Positions 6,417 to 14,812 of a stretch of 16,648 nucleotides of DNA are shown one piece after another. The position numbers were made by a program, and so were the translations under genes. The DNA is taken from contig JAEHDI010000998.1 in assembly GCA_016880505.1 (NCBI GenBank), forward strand, positions 1 to 16,648, given 5' to 3'. The notes beneath the pieces are model-generated. The model had not been told where the DNA came from. It worked only from the letters and a program-made list of their open reading frames with translations, and did not search any database. Position 1 is the first letter of the stretch. Each line of letters begins with the position of its first letter. This stretch comes from Bryobacterales bacterium (lineage in GTDB: Bacteria > Acidobacteriota > Terriglobia > Bryobacterales > Bryobacteraceae).

Positions 6417-9278
6417 ATGCGGAAACTGACAGTCGATCTGATCTTCTTTGCGACGATCTTCCTTGCCGCCCCTTCCGCTCTCGGCGCGGGCCGCGCCACC
6501 CTCATCAGGGAAGGGGAGATAGGCCCACCAGCCGAAGACGGCTTGGTCCGGCTCGAACAGGCGTTACAAACCAAAGGCATCGTGGTCGATCGTTCCGACG
6601 GCTCACAGGCCGTGTACGGTGACGTCGTAGTGCTCGCCGGACTCGGCGCCGGCGCGGTGGCAGCCGCTCTAAATGCAGAGGACGTCACTCTCCCGCAAGG
6701 TCCCGAAGCCCTCGCCATCCGGAGAACGACGCACCAGGGGAAGCCTGCGGTCCTGCTGTGGGGATCGGATACCCGGGGCCTCATGTACGCGGCGCTCGAC
6801 GCGGCGGACCGAATCCTTTGGGCGCAGAGTGCCTCCAATCCCTTCGCTCAAATTCGCGATGTCGTGGAAGAGCCCGATGTAATCGAACGCTCTGTCTCGA
6901 TCTACACGATGCAGCGTGCGTACTTCGAGAGCCGTTTGTACGACGAAAGATATTGGCGGCGGTACTTCGACATGCTGTCCGCCTGCCGTTTCAACAGCTT
7001 CGTTGTGATCTTCGGTTACGAGAACGGCGGCTTCATGGCCCCGCCGTACCCGTACTTTTTCGATCTCGACGGCTTCCCCGGCGTGCGGCTCACCGGAATC
7101 ACGCCGGCGCAGCAGCAGCGTAACGTGGCTGCGTTCAAAGCAATGGTCCGCATCGCCCACGAACACGGTATCGACGTGATCGCCGCCATCTGGGACCACA
7201 TCTACCGCGGCGGTGTCCAGGGCGGCGGCATCCCAGGCGCCTCCGAAAACGCCGGGAAGGAGGCGCCCCACCTTGTGTCCGGTGTCACTGCGGAGAACCT
7301 GGTTCCGTACACCAAGGCGGCGCTGCTCCGTTTCCTGGAGGTCTTCCCGGAACTTGACGGGTTGCAGTTCCGCATGCACGGTGAGTCAGGCTTGAAGCGG
7401 GAGGAGATGGAGGGCTTCTGGCACGACGTCTTCGGCATCATCCACGAGAAGAACCCCGGCATCCGGGTCGATCTCCGCGCCAAGGAGTTGCCCGACTCGA
7501 TCATCAACGATGCGCTGAGCCAGGGCCTCAAAGTGCGTGTGACCACAAAATACTGGATGGAGCAGATGGGCATGCCCTTCCATCCGACGCACATCAACCG
7601 CCAGAACCAGCGCGACCGTCGTCATGGCTACGCCGATCTACTCCGCTACCCGCAGAAATACACTGTCCATTGGCGTTTGTGGAACGGCGGCACAACGCGC
7701 CTTTTACTCTGGGGTGATCCGGACTACGTCAAGCGATTCGCCTCCACAACGCACCTCTACGGGGGCCGCAGCTTCGAGATCAACGAGATGCTCGCGACCA
7801 AGATGCTCGGGTCCCCGCATGACGAGCTGCCGGCCCCGATTCTCAATGAGCCGTACCGCTACTACGACTACGAATTTGAGCGTTACTGGCACTTCTACCA
7901 GGTCTGGGGACGGGTCAGCTACAACCCGGATACGCCTCCCGAAACCTGGGAACGGGAATTTCAAAGAAGGTTTGGCGCGGTCGCCGGCGCGCAGGTAATG
8001 AACGCTCTCCACCTCGCCAGCAACGTGCTCCCGCGCATTGTCGCCTCCAGTTACCTCTACCAGCACTTCCCGACGACGCGCGGCTGGGCCGAAATGATGC
8101 GCGGGGACGACCTTCCAAAGTACGCCGGCATGGAGGGGAGCGACATCGCGCAATTCATGAATCTTCGCGATGCGGCCCGAAGCCTTATCGAGGGTACGGA
8201 AACCGCGATGCGGCGTCCGGAGGAAACCAGCCGCTGGTTTGAAAACGTCTCCGAACGAATCACGGCTCATGTCCGCGAGGCGGAGACAGCCGTGGGCGGG
8301 CGCGCCGGCAAGGAATTGGTCTCCACTCTTGTGGACCTGAAGATCCTTGCCGGTCTGGCAAAATACCATGCCGCGCGCCTGCGGGCCGGCCTCAGTTACA
8401 ACCTGTACAAGGAAACCGGGGATCTCTTTTCCTTCGACGATGCCGTCGCGCAGGAGAAGCAGGCTGTCGCAGCTTGGGAGCGAATCGTCGAAGCCGCCGG
8501 AGGCGTCTACAGTGAGAACCTTGCCTTCGGGGTTCACCAGGTGGGCTTTAGCCGTCATTGGAAAGAAGAATTACAGGCGTTGCGCCGCGGCCTCGACCAA
8601 CTCCTCGCCGAGCGTCAGCAAAGCCGGCTTCAGGCAGCCAGCCTGAAAGCGCGTATCGCGCACGTGCCTGTCCGGCAGTCCGGCCCTGGAAGCGCTATCC
8701 GCATTCGCGCTACGGTCGCCTTGCCCGAGCCGAAACAGGTGAACGTACTCGTCGCCGGCTCGAAAGGAGGGTTCCGTGCGGTCCCTATGCAGCGAGTCGA
8801 AGCCGGAATGTATCAGGCGGAGGTCAGACCGGGTTCCGCCGACGACCGTCTCCGCTATTTCATCGAGGTGCGGGAAGCGTCCGGCGGTCCCTCCACGTGG
8901 CCGCAGAAGGGAAAGAATGATCCGGTGGTCGTCGCCGTCACCGCGGACCGCCAGCCGCCTTCCGTCTGGCCAGACCCTCCGGCGAAAGCGAAACCAGGAG
9001 AGAACCTGACCGTTACGGCACGGGTACAGGATCCGTCGGGCGTTGGATCGGCGCGCCTCCGGTACAGGCACCTGACGCAGTTTGAAGACTACCATCTCAG
9101 GGAAATGACGCTCGATCCGAAGACCGGCCTGTACACCGCGCAGATCCCGGGCTCCTTTATCACTCCTGAATGGGATCTGATCTATTTCATCGAGGCGCTC
9201 GACATCCATGGCAACGGACGCATGTATCCCGATCTCGAGACGGATACCCCGTATATCATCGTGAGTGTCGCGCGGTGA
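6417..9278 (+). CDS. Secreted multidomain glycoside-hydrolase-like protein (GH67/GH20-type N-domain plus TIM barrel)
   Basis: The 953-residue protein begins with a signal peptide (MRKLTVDLIFFATIFLAA, cleavage likely near residue 24), so it acts in the periplasm or outside. Residues about 30-150 look like the small alpha/beta N-domain found before the barrel in alpha-glucuronidases and GH20 enzymes, ending in VLLWGSDTRGLMYAALDAAD. Residues about 155-480 look like a TIM barrel: YFDMLSACRFNSFVVIFGYENGG, then an IAHEHGIDVIAAIWDH strand (Trp259-His261). Acidic candidates on barrel strands include Glu202, Glu323 (MHGESG), Asp352, Glu357 and Glu382, but I cannot assign the catalytic pair. A helical segment (about 520-735) and two beta-sandwich-like segments (about 745-840 and 845-953) follow. 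Start: the ATG at 6417 has GGGAG 7 bases upstream; the frame is open further upstream but only through the amidase gene on the other strand. The stop is 25 bases before the flippase ATG, suggesting cotranscription. The substrate is unknown. Confidence 0.72.
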   Translation: MRKLTVDLIFFATIFLAAPSALGAGRATLIREGEIGPPAEDGLVRLEQALQTKGIVVDRSDGSQAVYGDVVVLAGLGAGAVAAALNAEDVTLPQGPEALAIRRTTHQGKPAVLLWGSDTRGLMYAALDAADRILWAQSASNPFAQIRDVVEEPDVIERSVSIYTMQRAYFESRLYDERYWRRYFDMLSACRFNSFVVIFGYENGGFMAPPYPYFFDLDGFPGVRLTGITPAQQQRNVAAFKAMVRIAHEHGIDVIAAIWDHIYRGGVQGGGIPGASENAGKEAPHLVSGVTAENLVPYTKAALLRFLEVFPELDGLQFRMHGESGLKREEMEGFWHDVFGIIHEKNPGIRVDLRAKELPDSIINDALSQGLKVRVTTKYWMEQMGMPFHPTHINRQNQRDRRHGYADLLRYPQKYTVHWRLWNGGTTRLLLWGDPDYVKRFASTTHLYGGRSFEINEMLATKMLGSPHDELPAPILNEPYRYYDYEFERYWHFYQVWGRVSYNPDTPPETWEREFQRRFGAVAGAQVMNALHLASNVLPRIVASSYLYQHFPTTRGWAEMMRGDDLPKYAGMEGSDIAQFMNLRDAARSLIEGTETAMRRPEETSRWFENVSERITAHVREAETAVGGRAGKELVSTLVDLKILAGLAKYHAARLRAGLSYNLYKETGDLFSFDDAVAQEKQAVAAWERIVEAAGGVYSENLAFGVHQVGFSRHWKEELQALRRGLDQLLAERQQSRLQAASLKARIAHVPVRQSGPGSAIRIRATVALPEPKQVNVLVAGSKGGFRAVPMQRVEAGMYQAEVRPGSADDRLRYFIEVREASGGPSTWPQKGKNDPVVVAVTADRQPPSVWPDPPAKAKPGENLTVTARVQDPSGVGSARLRYRHLTQFEDYHLREMTLDPKTGLYTAQIPGSFITPEWDLIYFIEALDIHGNGRMYPDLETDTPYIIVSVAR

Positions 9279-9303
9279 TAGCGGCCTGGCGGGAATTCGT
9301 ACG

Positions 9304-10569
9304 ATGAGGGAAGCGCCCGGGGGCGCGCCTGCGCAAGGAGCCACGTCTGCCTCGCTGCGCTCGAACTTTGCCTGGACGTTCGCGGGGAATTCGTTCTACG
9401 CCGCCGGCCAGTGGGTGATTCTCAGCCTTTTCGCGAAACTGGGCGGCAGTGAGATGCTCGGACAGTACGCGCTCGCGGTCGCATTGACGGCGCCGGTCGT
9501 CATGCTGTCGCACTTGAACCTCCGAGCGGTCCTCGCGACAGACGTCGGCGGGCAGTATCCCTTTGGGGATTACCTTGCCGTGCGGCTCGGCACTACGGCG
9601 GCCGCCTTGGTCGCCATCGCTGGCATCGCGGCGGCGACCGGCGGCTCCTGGCCGCTCGCTGGGGCAGTGGTGGCGGTGGGCGTCGCGCAATGCGCCGAGA
9701 CGGCCAGCGACATCTATCACGGAGCCATGCAGCGCCGCGAGCGGATGGGACAGATCGCCCGGTCGATCATCGCACGCACGAGCGTGTCTGTTGCGGCCCT
9801 CGGCGCCGCACTCTGGATGACGCACAATCTGGTATGGGCTGTGGCCGCCCTCGCCGTCGGACGCCTTGCAGTGCTTCTGGCCTACGATCGTCATGCGGGT
9901 GCGGCCGGAGAGAATCTGTCCCGCTCCGGTTTGCGGGCGGAGCTGGCGATCTTCCGGACCGCGCTGCCCCTCGGGGTTGTACTCATGCTGGTGTCGTTAA
10001 ACGCCAATCTGCCACGCTATGCCGTCGAGCATCACCTCGGTACTCGCGACCTCGGGGTGTTCGCCGCCGTGGTGTCATTCATCACCGTGGGCAGCACGAT
10101 CGTGAATGCACTAGGCCAGACGTCCACGCCCCGCCTCGCACGCTATTTCAGCGAGTGCAACCTGCCGCGATTCCGTCAACTGATCTTCAGGCTGGTCGGG
10201 CTGGTGTTGCTTCTGGGGGCCTCGGGAGTGCTCGTCGCCATGTTTCTCGGGAAGTTCGTTCTCCGTCTCATCTACCGGCCGGAGTATGGAGCACACAGCG
10301 GACTCCTCGTTGCCGTGATGGGAGCGGCCACGCTGAGCTATCTGGCAATCGCTCTCGGCTACGCCGTCACCGGCGCCCGTGTCTTCCGAGCGCAGATGCC
10401 GCTATTCTGCGCCGTCGCGGCATGCTGTGGAGTCGCAAGTTGGCTGCTGGTTCCGAAACTCGGCCTATACGGCGCGGTCCTGGCTCTTGCCCTCGCCTCC
10501 TCGCTCCAGATAGCCGGCCAACTCCTGATCCTCGTGTGGGCGATTCGCCGAATGGAGACAGCGAAGTGA
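9304..10569 (+). CDS. Wzx-type oligosaccharide flippase (MOP exporter superfamily, polysaccharide biosynthesis protein)
   Basis: This 421-residue integral membrane protein has roughly 12 hydrophobic segments along its length. It begins with SLRSNFAWTFAGNSFYAAGQWVIL, the usual first helix of Wzx/RfbX proteins, followed by LFAKLGGSEMLGQYALAVAL, whose G-x-YALA pattern is typical. Wzx proteins flip undecaprenyl-diphosphate-linked oligosaccharide repeat units from the cytoplasmic to the periplasmic face of the inner membrane. The ATG at 9304 is preferred, with GGGA 9 bases upstream. A GTG at 9265 would add 13 residues and overlap the preceding gene by 14 bases. The stop overlaps the next gene's GTG by 4 bases. 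The gene opens the polysaccharide operon proper and has the ligase/polymerase gene next to it, a common wzx-wzy order. Confidence 0.87.
   Translation: MREAPGGAPAQGATSASLRSNFAWTFAGNSFYAAGQWVILSLFAKLGGSEMLGQYALAVALTAPVVMLSHLNLRAVLATDVGGQYPFGDYLAVRLGTTAAALVAIAGIAAATGGSWPLAGAVVAVGVAQCAETASDIYHGAMQRRERMGQIARSIIARTSVSVAALGAALWMTHNLVWAVAALAVGRLAVLLAYDRHAGAAGENLSRSGLRAELAIFRTALPLGVVLMLVSLNANLPRYAVEHHLGTRDLGVFAAVVSFITVGSTIVNALGQTSTPRLARYFSECNLPRFRQLIFRLVGLVLLLGASGVLVAMFLGKFVLRLIYRPEYGAHSGLLVAVMGAATLSYLAIALGYAVTGARVFRAQMPLFCAVAACCGVASWLLVPKLGLYGAVLALALASSLQIAGQLLILVWAIRRMETAK
10554..10558 (+). promoter_or_regulatory. Ribosome-binding site deciding the GTG start of the ligase/polymerase gene
   Basis: GGAGA inside the 3' end of the flippase gene lies 7 bases before the GTG at 10566. 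It supports a start there, although the same frame is open for almost 900 bases upstream inside the flippase gene. Confidence 0.55.
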
Positions 10570-11765
10570 GGCTCCGGCTTCCATCGAGCGCACTCGATCG
10601 TGCCGCCTGGGCGCTCCTGTGTCTGTTCGTCTTTTCGATTCCTTGGGAGAAAAGTGTCTGGGTGCGCGGAATCGGCACGATTTCGCGACTGCTCGGCATC
10701 GTTGCCTTCGCGGCCGGCGCTGCCGTTGCTTTCCGGCGCCGGGCGATTCGCCCGCCCAATATTGCCCTGGTGCTGGCGGGCATCTTCGTCCTGTGGTCCG
10801 CGCTGACGTACGGATGGAGCCTCGACCGGCCAGCGACCAGGGTGCGTGTCATCACTCTCGTGGAACTGTTCGCGATGTTGTGGCTCGTCTGGGACTCCTG
10901 CCGCGGGCCGCTACGCCAACGACGGCTCATCGAGGCCTATGTGCTCGGAGCGGTCACCGGCTCCTGCGTTGCCTTCGTCCGTTACATTCACGACCTGCAG
11001 ACGTACTATCGGCGCTACGCGGCCCCGGGGTTCGATCCGAACGATTTCGGGTTGGTACTCGCGCTATCCATACCGCTGTCCCTCTATCTGGCCCTGGGCG
11101 GGAGTGGAAAGATGCGCTGGTGCTGGCGCGCCGCAACCCTGATTGTGATTTCCGCGGTGCTGCTCACGGCATCCCGAACGGCTCTGATCGCGACGTTCAT
11201 CGCCTTCAGCTTTGCCCTTTGGACGTGGCGGAGAGCCGACCTCTCTCAGCGAGTTTCCTGTGTCTTGCTTGTCGCTCTACTGGCTCTGGGTCTGCTTCGG
11301 TTTGCTCCGGCTCCGTCCCGGCAGCGGCTCGCGACGATTCCGTCGGAGATCTCCAGGGGCACATTTCACGGCCGCGCTGAGATCTGGAAGAGCGGAGCCA
11401 GGGCCTGGAAGAGTCACCCGGTCCGCGGCGTCGGCTCGGGCGCGTATCCGGAGGCCGTACGCCCATGGCTCGGCCGGCCGAACGTGCCCGGCATTCAATA
11501 CGTTGCTCACAACACGTTTCTCTCCGTGCTGGTCGAGTGCGGTGTGATCGGCTTCGGGGTGTACGCGCTCCTCCTGGGCGCCTTATTTGTCTTTGTCTGG
11601 TTGATGCCGCCTCCCGAACGCGCCCTCTGGGCCGTGATGCTTGCGGTCTGGGCAGCAGGTGTTTCAACTCTCACCTGGGAGCACTACAAGCCAACCTGGC
11701 TGATGTTTGCCCTTATCATGACGGAGTGGGCGCGGTCCTGGTGGCTCACAGGCAAGGGCGAGTGA
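10566..11765 (+). CDS. O-antigen ligase / polymerase-like membrane protein (Wzy_C, WaaL-type)
   Basis: With the GTG start at 10566 this is a 399-residue multi-spanning inner-membrane protein with about ten to twelve hydrophobic helices. A large periplasmic loop near residues 255-315 holds the Wzy_C signature: GRAEIWKSGARAWKSHPVRGVGSGAYPE with Arg270, and AHNTFLSVLVECGVIG with His315. In WaaL-type ligases a conserved Arg and His in this loop are needed to transfer the undecaprenyl-linked glycan to an acceptor; Wzy polymerases share the fold, and sequence alone does not separate the two. Since no second such protein is visible, it may be the polymerase of this cluster. The frame is open far upstream inside the flippase gene, but GTGA coupling with the flippase stop and GGAGA upstream support 10566. 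Its own stop overlaps the next gene by 4 bases. Confidence 0.85.
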   Translation: MRLRLPSSALDRAAWALLCLFVFSIPWEKSVWVRGIGTISRLLGIVAFAAGAAVAFRRRAIRPPNIALVLAGIFVLWSALTYGWSLDRPATRVRVITLVELFAMLWLVWDSCRGPLRQRRLIEAYVLGAVTGSCVAFVRYIHDLQTYYRRYAAPGFDPNDFGLVLALSIPLSLYLALGGSGKMRWCWRAATLIVISAVLLTASRTALIATFIAFSFALWTWRRADLSQRVSCVLLVALLALGLLRFAPAPSRQRLATIPSEISRGTFHGRAEIWKSGARAWKSHPVRGVGSGAYPEAVRPWLGRPNVPGIQYVAHNTFLSVLVECGVIGFGVYALLLGALFVFVWLMPPPERALWAVMLAVWAAGVSTLTWEHYKPTWLMFALIMTEWARSWWLTGKGE

Positions 11766-12874
11766 AAATTCGGGTCGTCGAAGTGCTGGCTTCGCTACGG
11801 CGCGCGGGCGCCGAGCGGTTGGCGGTGTCGCTGGCGTGCGGCCTGGATCCGGACCGGTTTGAAACCCGAGTGGTGTCCCTCTTCGATGCCTTTCCGGAGG
11901 GATTTGAGCCAGTGCTCAGCGAGCGCCGCGTCCCCGTGGATCACCTGGGAAAACGCCGGGGCATGGATCTCCGCATGTATCCGCGGTTAATGCGCGTGTT
12001 CCGCCGGTTCAGACCTGACATCATCCACACGCACTCCTACGTGCTTCGCTATACGTTTCCCGCGAGTGTGGCTATCCGAACGGGTTGCATGGTCCACACC
12101 GTGCACAACGTCGCCTTGCGGGAAACGGAATGGCTAGGCCGGATGATTCATCGCGTCGCGTTTCGACGCGGAGTGGTTCCCGTCGCCGTGGCTGCCGAAG
12201 TCGCTCGGTCGTTTCAAAAGGTGTATGGATTCGCCCCGGTGGCCACGATTCCGAACGGCATCGATGTGGATCGCTTCCTCCAGCCGGATGCCGGGCGCGA
12301 GTGGAGACGTGCACACGGCTTCTCCGCCGAGGACCGTCTCGCCGTCTCGGTGGCCCGCCTGGAACCCCAGAAGAACCCACTTGGACTGGTCGACGCGTTC
12401 GCCCGCGCGCTGCCCGACAACGCCCGATGGCATCTGCTGCTCGTCGGCGACGGAAACCTCCGAGAGGAAGTTTGCGGGCACATCGCGCGTCTGCGGCTCG
12501 GGCATCGTGTACACCTGCTCGGCATCAGGGCCGACGTGGTGGATCTGTTGTCCGCCGCCGACGTGTTCGTCCTGGCCTCTCACTGGGAAGGAAACCCGAT
12601 GGCGGTGATGGAAGCCATGGCTGCCGGGCTGCCCGTGGTAGCGACCGCCGCCGGTGGCGTGCCGGAAGTCGTCGAGCACGGTGTGACCGGACTCCTGGCG
12701 CCGCCGGGCGACACCGAGGCGCTGGCCTCCGCTCTGGCTGAGCTTGCCCGGGATCCGCAGCGCCGCGATGAATTCCGGCAAGCCGCCCTCCGCCGCGTTC
12801 TGCGATTCAGTCTCAGCGCGATGATCGCGTCTTACTCCGAACTCTTCGTGAGCCTTGCCGGAGGGCGGTCATGA
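11762..12874 (+). CDS. GT4-family (GT-B fold) glycosyltransferase 1
   Basis: The 370-residue protein has the two Rossmann-like domains of GT-B retaining glycosyltransferases. The N-terminal acceptor domain starts KIRVVEVLASLRRAGAERLAV, with IIHTHSYVLRY near 87-97. VATIPNGIDVDRF (160-172) opens the donor domain, then VARLEPQKNP (197-206, Lys204) and LVGDGNLREE. The E-x7-E motif is Glu276/Glu284 in WEGNPMAVMEAMAAGLPVV. It would transfer a sugar from a nucleotide-sugar to the growing lipid-linked glycan at the cytoplasmic face of the membrane; donor and acceptor cannot be read from sequence. The GTG at 11762 overlaps the ligase stop (GTGA) and gives the family's normal N-terminus; AAGGG lies just upstream. 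Its stop overlaps the next GT4 gene by 4 bases (ATGA). Confidence 0.92.
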   Translation: MKIRVVEVLASLRRAGAERLAVSLACGLDPDRFETRVVSLFDAFPEGFEPVLSERRVPVDHLGKRRGMDLRMYPRLMRVFRRFRPDIIHTHSYVLRYTFPASVAIRTGCMVHTVHNVALRETEWLGRMIHRVAFRRGVVPVAVAAEVARSFQKVYGFAPVATIPNGIDVDRFLQPDAGREWRRAHGFSAEDRLAVSVARLEPQKNPLGLVDAFARALPDNARWHLLLVGDGNLREEVCGHIARLRLGHRVHLLGIRADVVDLLSAADVFVLASHWEGNPMAVMEAMAAGLPVVATAAGGVPEVVEHGVTGLLAPPGDTEALASALAELARDPQRRDEFRQAALRRVLRFSLSAMIASYSELFVSLAGGRS

Positions 12875-14019
12875 GGGCGCCCGTCATGCTGCTAGCGACC
12901 AATCTCGCCCGGGGCGGCGCGGAAATGCAGGTCGCGCTGCTCGCCCTGGCCTTGCGCCGCCGCGGATGGAACGTAAGCGTCACCTCGCTGCTCGAACCGA
13001 GTGCATTCGTCAAAGAGCTCGCGACGTGCGGGATTCCGGTGTTCTCCCTCAGGATGCGGCCAGGCAAGTTGGACCCGCTCGCCGTGGCCCGCTTCTTCTC
13101 TATGTTGCGGAAGTCCAGACCGGCCATCCTGCATGCGCACATGTTCCACGCCAACCTGATGGCGCGGTCCATCCGCCTTGTCTGTCCCGTTCCCGTCGTT
13201 ATGTCGACCATCCACAGCATCGCGGAGAGCAGTCGCCGCTCGGCCAGCGTTGGCTGCCGGGACTGGCTTTACCGTGCCACGGACTGTTTATCGGACGCGA
13301 CCGTCTGTGTCAGCGCGGCCGGGGCGAAACGCTATGCCGCCATTCGGGCCGTGTCGCGAGACAGGCTTCGCGTGATCCCCAACGGCGTCGATACGGACCT
13401 TTTCCGGCCCGATTCCGGTTCACGGGCGCGGATGCGCGAGGTGCTGGGCGTCGGCGACGAATTCGCCTGGCTGGCGGTCGGGCGGCTGATGTGGAAGAAG
13501 GACTACGTTACGATGCTGGAAGCGATGGCGCGGCAACGCGAGGGGGTGCTGCTCATCGCCGGCGTCGGCCCGCTGGAGGAAAAGCTGCGTGCGCTCGCCG
13601 GCGAGCTTGGAGTCAGGGTCCGTTTCCTCGGCTTGCGCGAGGACATCGCGGACCTGATGAACGCTTCCGACGGTTTGGTGTTGTCATCGGTGGTGGAAGG
13701 TCTGCCGATGGTGCTGATCGAGGCGGCCGCCGCTGGCCTCCCGTGCGTCGCGACCGACGTCGGCGGCGTGCGCGAAGCCGTCCTCGATGGGCAGACCGGT
13801 TTCGTGGTCCGGGTCCAGGACCCCGTCGCCCTGGCGGCGGCAATGAAACGCCTCGCGGAGTTGCCCCCGGAAGCGCGAGCACGCATGGCGGAATCTGCCC
13901 GAGCACACGCCCTCGCGCAGTTCGACGTGCGCACCGTCGCGGCGCAGTGGGAGCAACTCTATCTCGATCGGCTGGAGGCCGCGCGGCTCAGCGGAATGGA
14001 ACCACCCGCGGACGACTGA
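12871..14019 (+). CDS. GT4-family (GT-B fold) glycosyltransferase 2
   Basis: The 382-residue protein has the same fold and motif order as its upstream neighbour. MLLATNLARGGAEMQVALLA (6-25) is the glycine-rich acceptor-domain loop and ILHAHMFHANLMAR follows near 86-99. VIPNGVDTDLFRPD (168-181) begins the donor domain, VGRLMWKKDY supplies Lys209 or Lys210, and Glu276/Glu284 form the E-x7-E motif in VEGLPMVLIEAAAAGLP. It probably adds another residue to the repeat unit. The ATG at 12871 has GGAGGG at 12860-12865 and overlaps the previous stop by 4 bases, indicating translational coupling. The match to the first enzyme is at motif level, with different acceptor domains, so distinct linkages are likely rather than a recent duplication. 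The methyltransferase ATG follows 4 bases after the stop. Confidence 0.92.
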   Translation: MRAPVMLLATNLARGGAEMQVALLALALRRRGWNVSVTSLLEPSAFVKELATCGIPVFSLRMRPGKLDPLAVARFFSMLRKSRPAILHAHMFHANLMARSIRLVCPVPVVMSTIHSIAESSRRSASVGCRDWLYRATDCLSDATVCVSAAGAKRYAAIRAVSRDRLRVIPNGVDTDLFRPDSGSRARMREVLGVGDEFAWLAVGRLMWKKDYVTMLEAMARQREGVLLIAGVGPLEEKLRALAGELGVRVRFLGLREDIADLMNASDGLVLSSVVEGLPMVLIEAAAAGLPCVATDVGGVREAVLDGQTGFVVRVQDPVALAAAMKRLAELPPEARARMAESARAHALAQFDVRTVAAQWEQLYLDRLEAARLSGMEPPADD

Positions 14020-14023
14020 CGAC

Positions 14024-14812
14024 ATGAGCGCTCTTCCGGAAATGGACGTCACCAACCGGTTCGTTCTCGACTTCGCCACGCGGTTCGCCCGCGACAACCC
14101 CGGCGCTCGTATCCTCGACTTCGGTTGCGGTGGCGGCCGCCTGGTGAGGGCGGGTCTCCACTTGGGCCTTGCGATCGCCGGAGCGGACGTCTTCTACTCG
14201 GGATCGAGGGCTCGTGAAGAGGCTGAACGCTCGGGCCTGCTCGGCACGGCTATCCAGGAGATCCATGACGGGCGAATCGGCTTCGCGGACTCGTCCTTCG
14301 ATCTGGTGGTAAATAACCAGGTTATGGAGCACGTCGCGGACCTCGACGCTGTGCTCCGAGAGATCCACCGGGTCCTGAAGCCCGGCGGCGAGCTGCTGAG
14401 CATCTTCCCGTCGCGCGACGTCTTCCGGGAAGGCCATATCGGCATTCCCTTCTCGCATCGCTTTCCCAAAGATTCAAAGCTTCGTTTCTACTACACCTGG
14501 GCGTTGCGTGGACTCGGGTGCGGAGCCTGGAAAGAGCAGGCTCCTACCTGCCGGCAGTGGGCGGTCGACAAGCTGCGGTGGATCGACACTTACACGTACT
14601 ATCGCAGCCGTGGCGAGATCATCCGCACGTTCGACCGCTACTTCAACAGCGAGCCGCGGGAACTCGACTACATCCGGTATCGTCTACTGGATCGTCCCGG
14701 ACGGCGATGGCTCGCAGCGTTGCTGGACTTCCCGGCAGTTCCCATCCTCGCGCGGGCACTCTTTCAAAAGCTTGCGTTCCTGTTGATCCTCTCTCGAAAG
14801 GAAGCACGGTGA
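14024..14812 (+). CDS. Class I SAM-dependent methyltransferase in polysaccharide cluster
   Basis: The 262-residue protein carries the SAM-binding loop ARILDFGCGGGRLVRAGL at residues 28-45 and an acidic residue after strand 2 (Asp54). FDLVVNNQVMEHVADLDAVLREIHRVLKPGGELL spans about 92-125, which are motifs of the Methyltransf_11/UbiE-like group. The C-terminal part (about 130-262) contains many aromatic and basic residues and ends in a hydrophobic stretch (ALLDFPAVPILARALFQKLAFLLIL), which could tether it to the membrane. Between two glycosyltransferases, it probably methylates a sugar of the repeat unit, perhaps capping chain length; a lipid or other acceptor is possible. The ATG at 14024 is 4 bases after the previous stop. 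The stop overlaps the next gene's GTG by 4 bases. Confidence 0.85.
   Translation: MSALPEMDVTNRFVLDFATRFARDNPGARILDFGCGGGRLVRAGLHLGLAIAGADVFYSGSRAREEAERSGLLGTAIQEIHDGRIGFADSSFDLVVNNQVMEHVADLDAVLREIHRVLKPGGELLSIFPSRDVFREGHIGIPFSHRFPKDSKLRFYYTWALRGLGCGAWKEQAPTCRQWAVDKLRWIDTYTYYRSRGEIIRTFDRYFNSEPRELDYIRYRLLDRPGRRWLAALLDFPAVPILARALFQKLAFLLILSRKEAR

Noticed and set aside
9690..10565. 292-codon upstream extension of the ligase/polymerase frame
   Set aside because: It lies in another frame inside the flippase gene and encodes an Arg-rich, motif-free sequence typical of GC-rich shadow frames.
12855..14027. A 390-codon open frame overlapping glycosyltransferase 2
   Set aside because: Its translation is Arg/Gly-rich without motifs, while the frame from 12871 gives a full GT4 enzyme.
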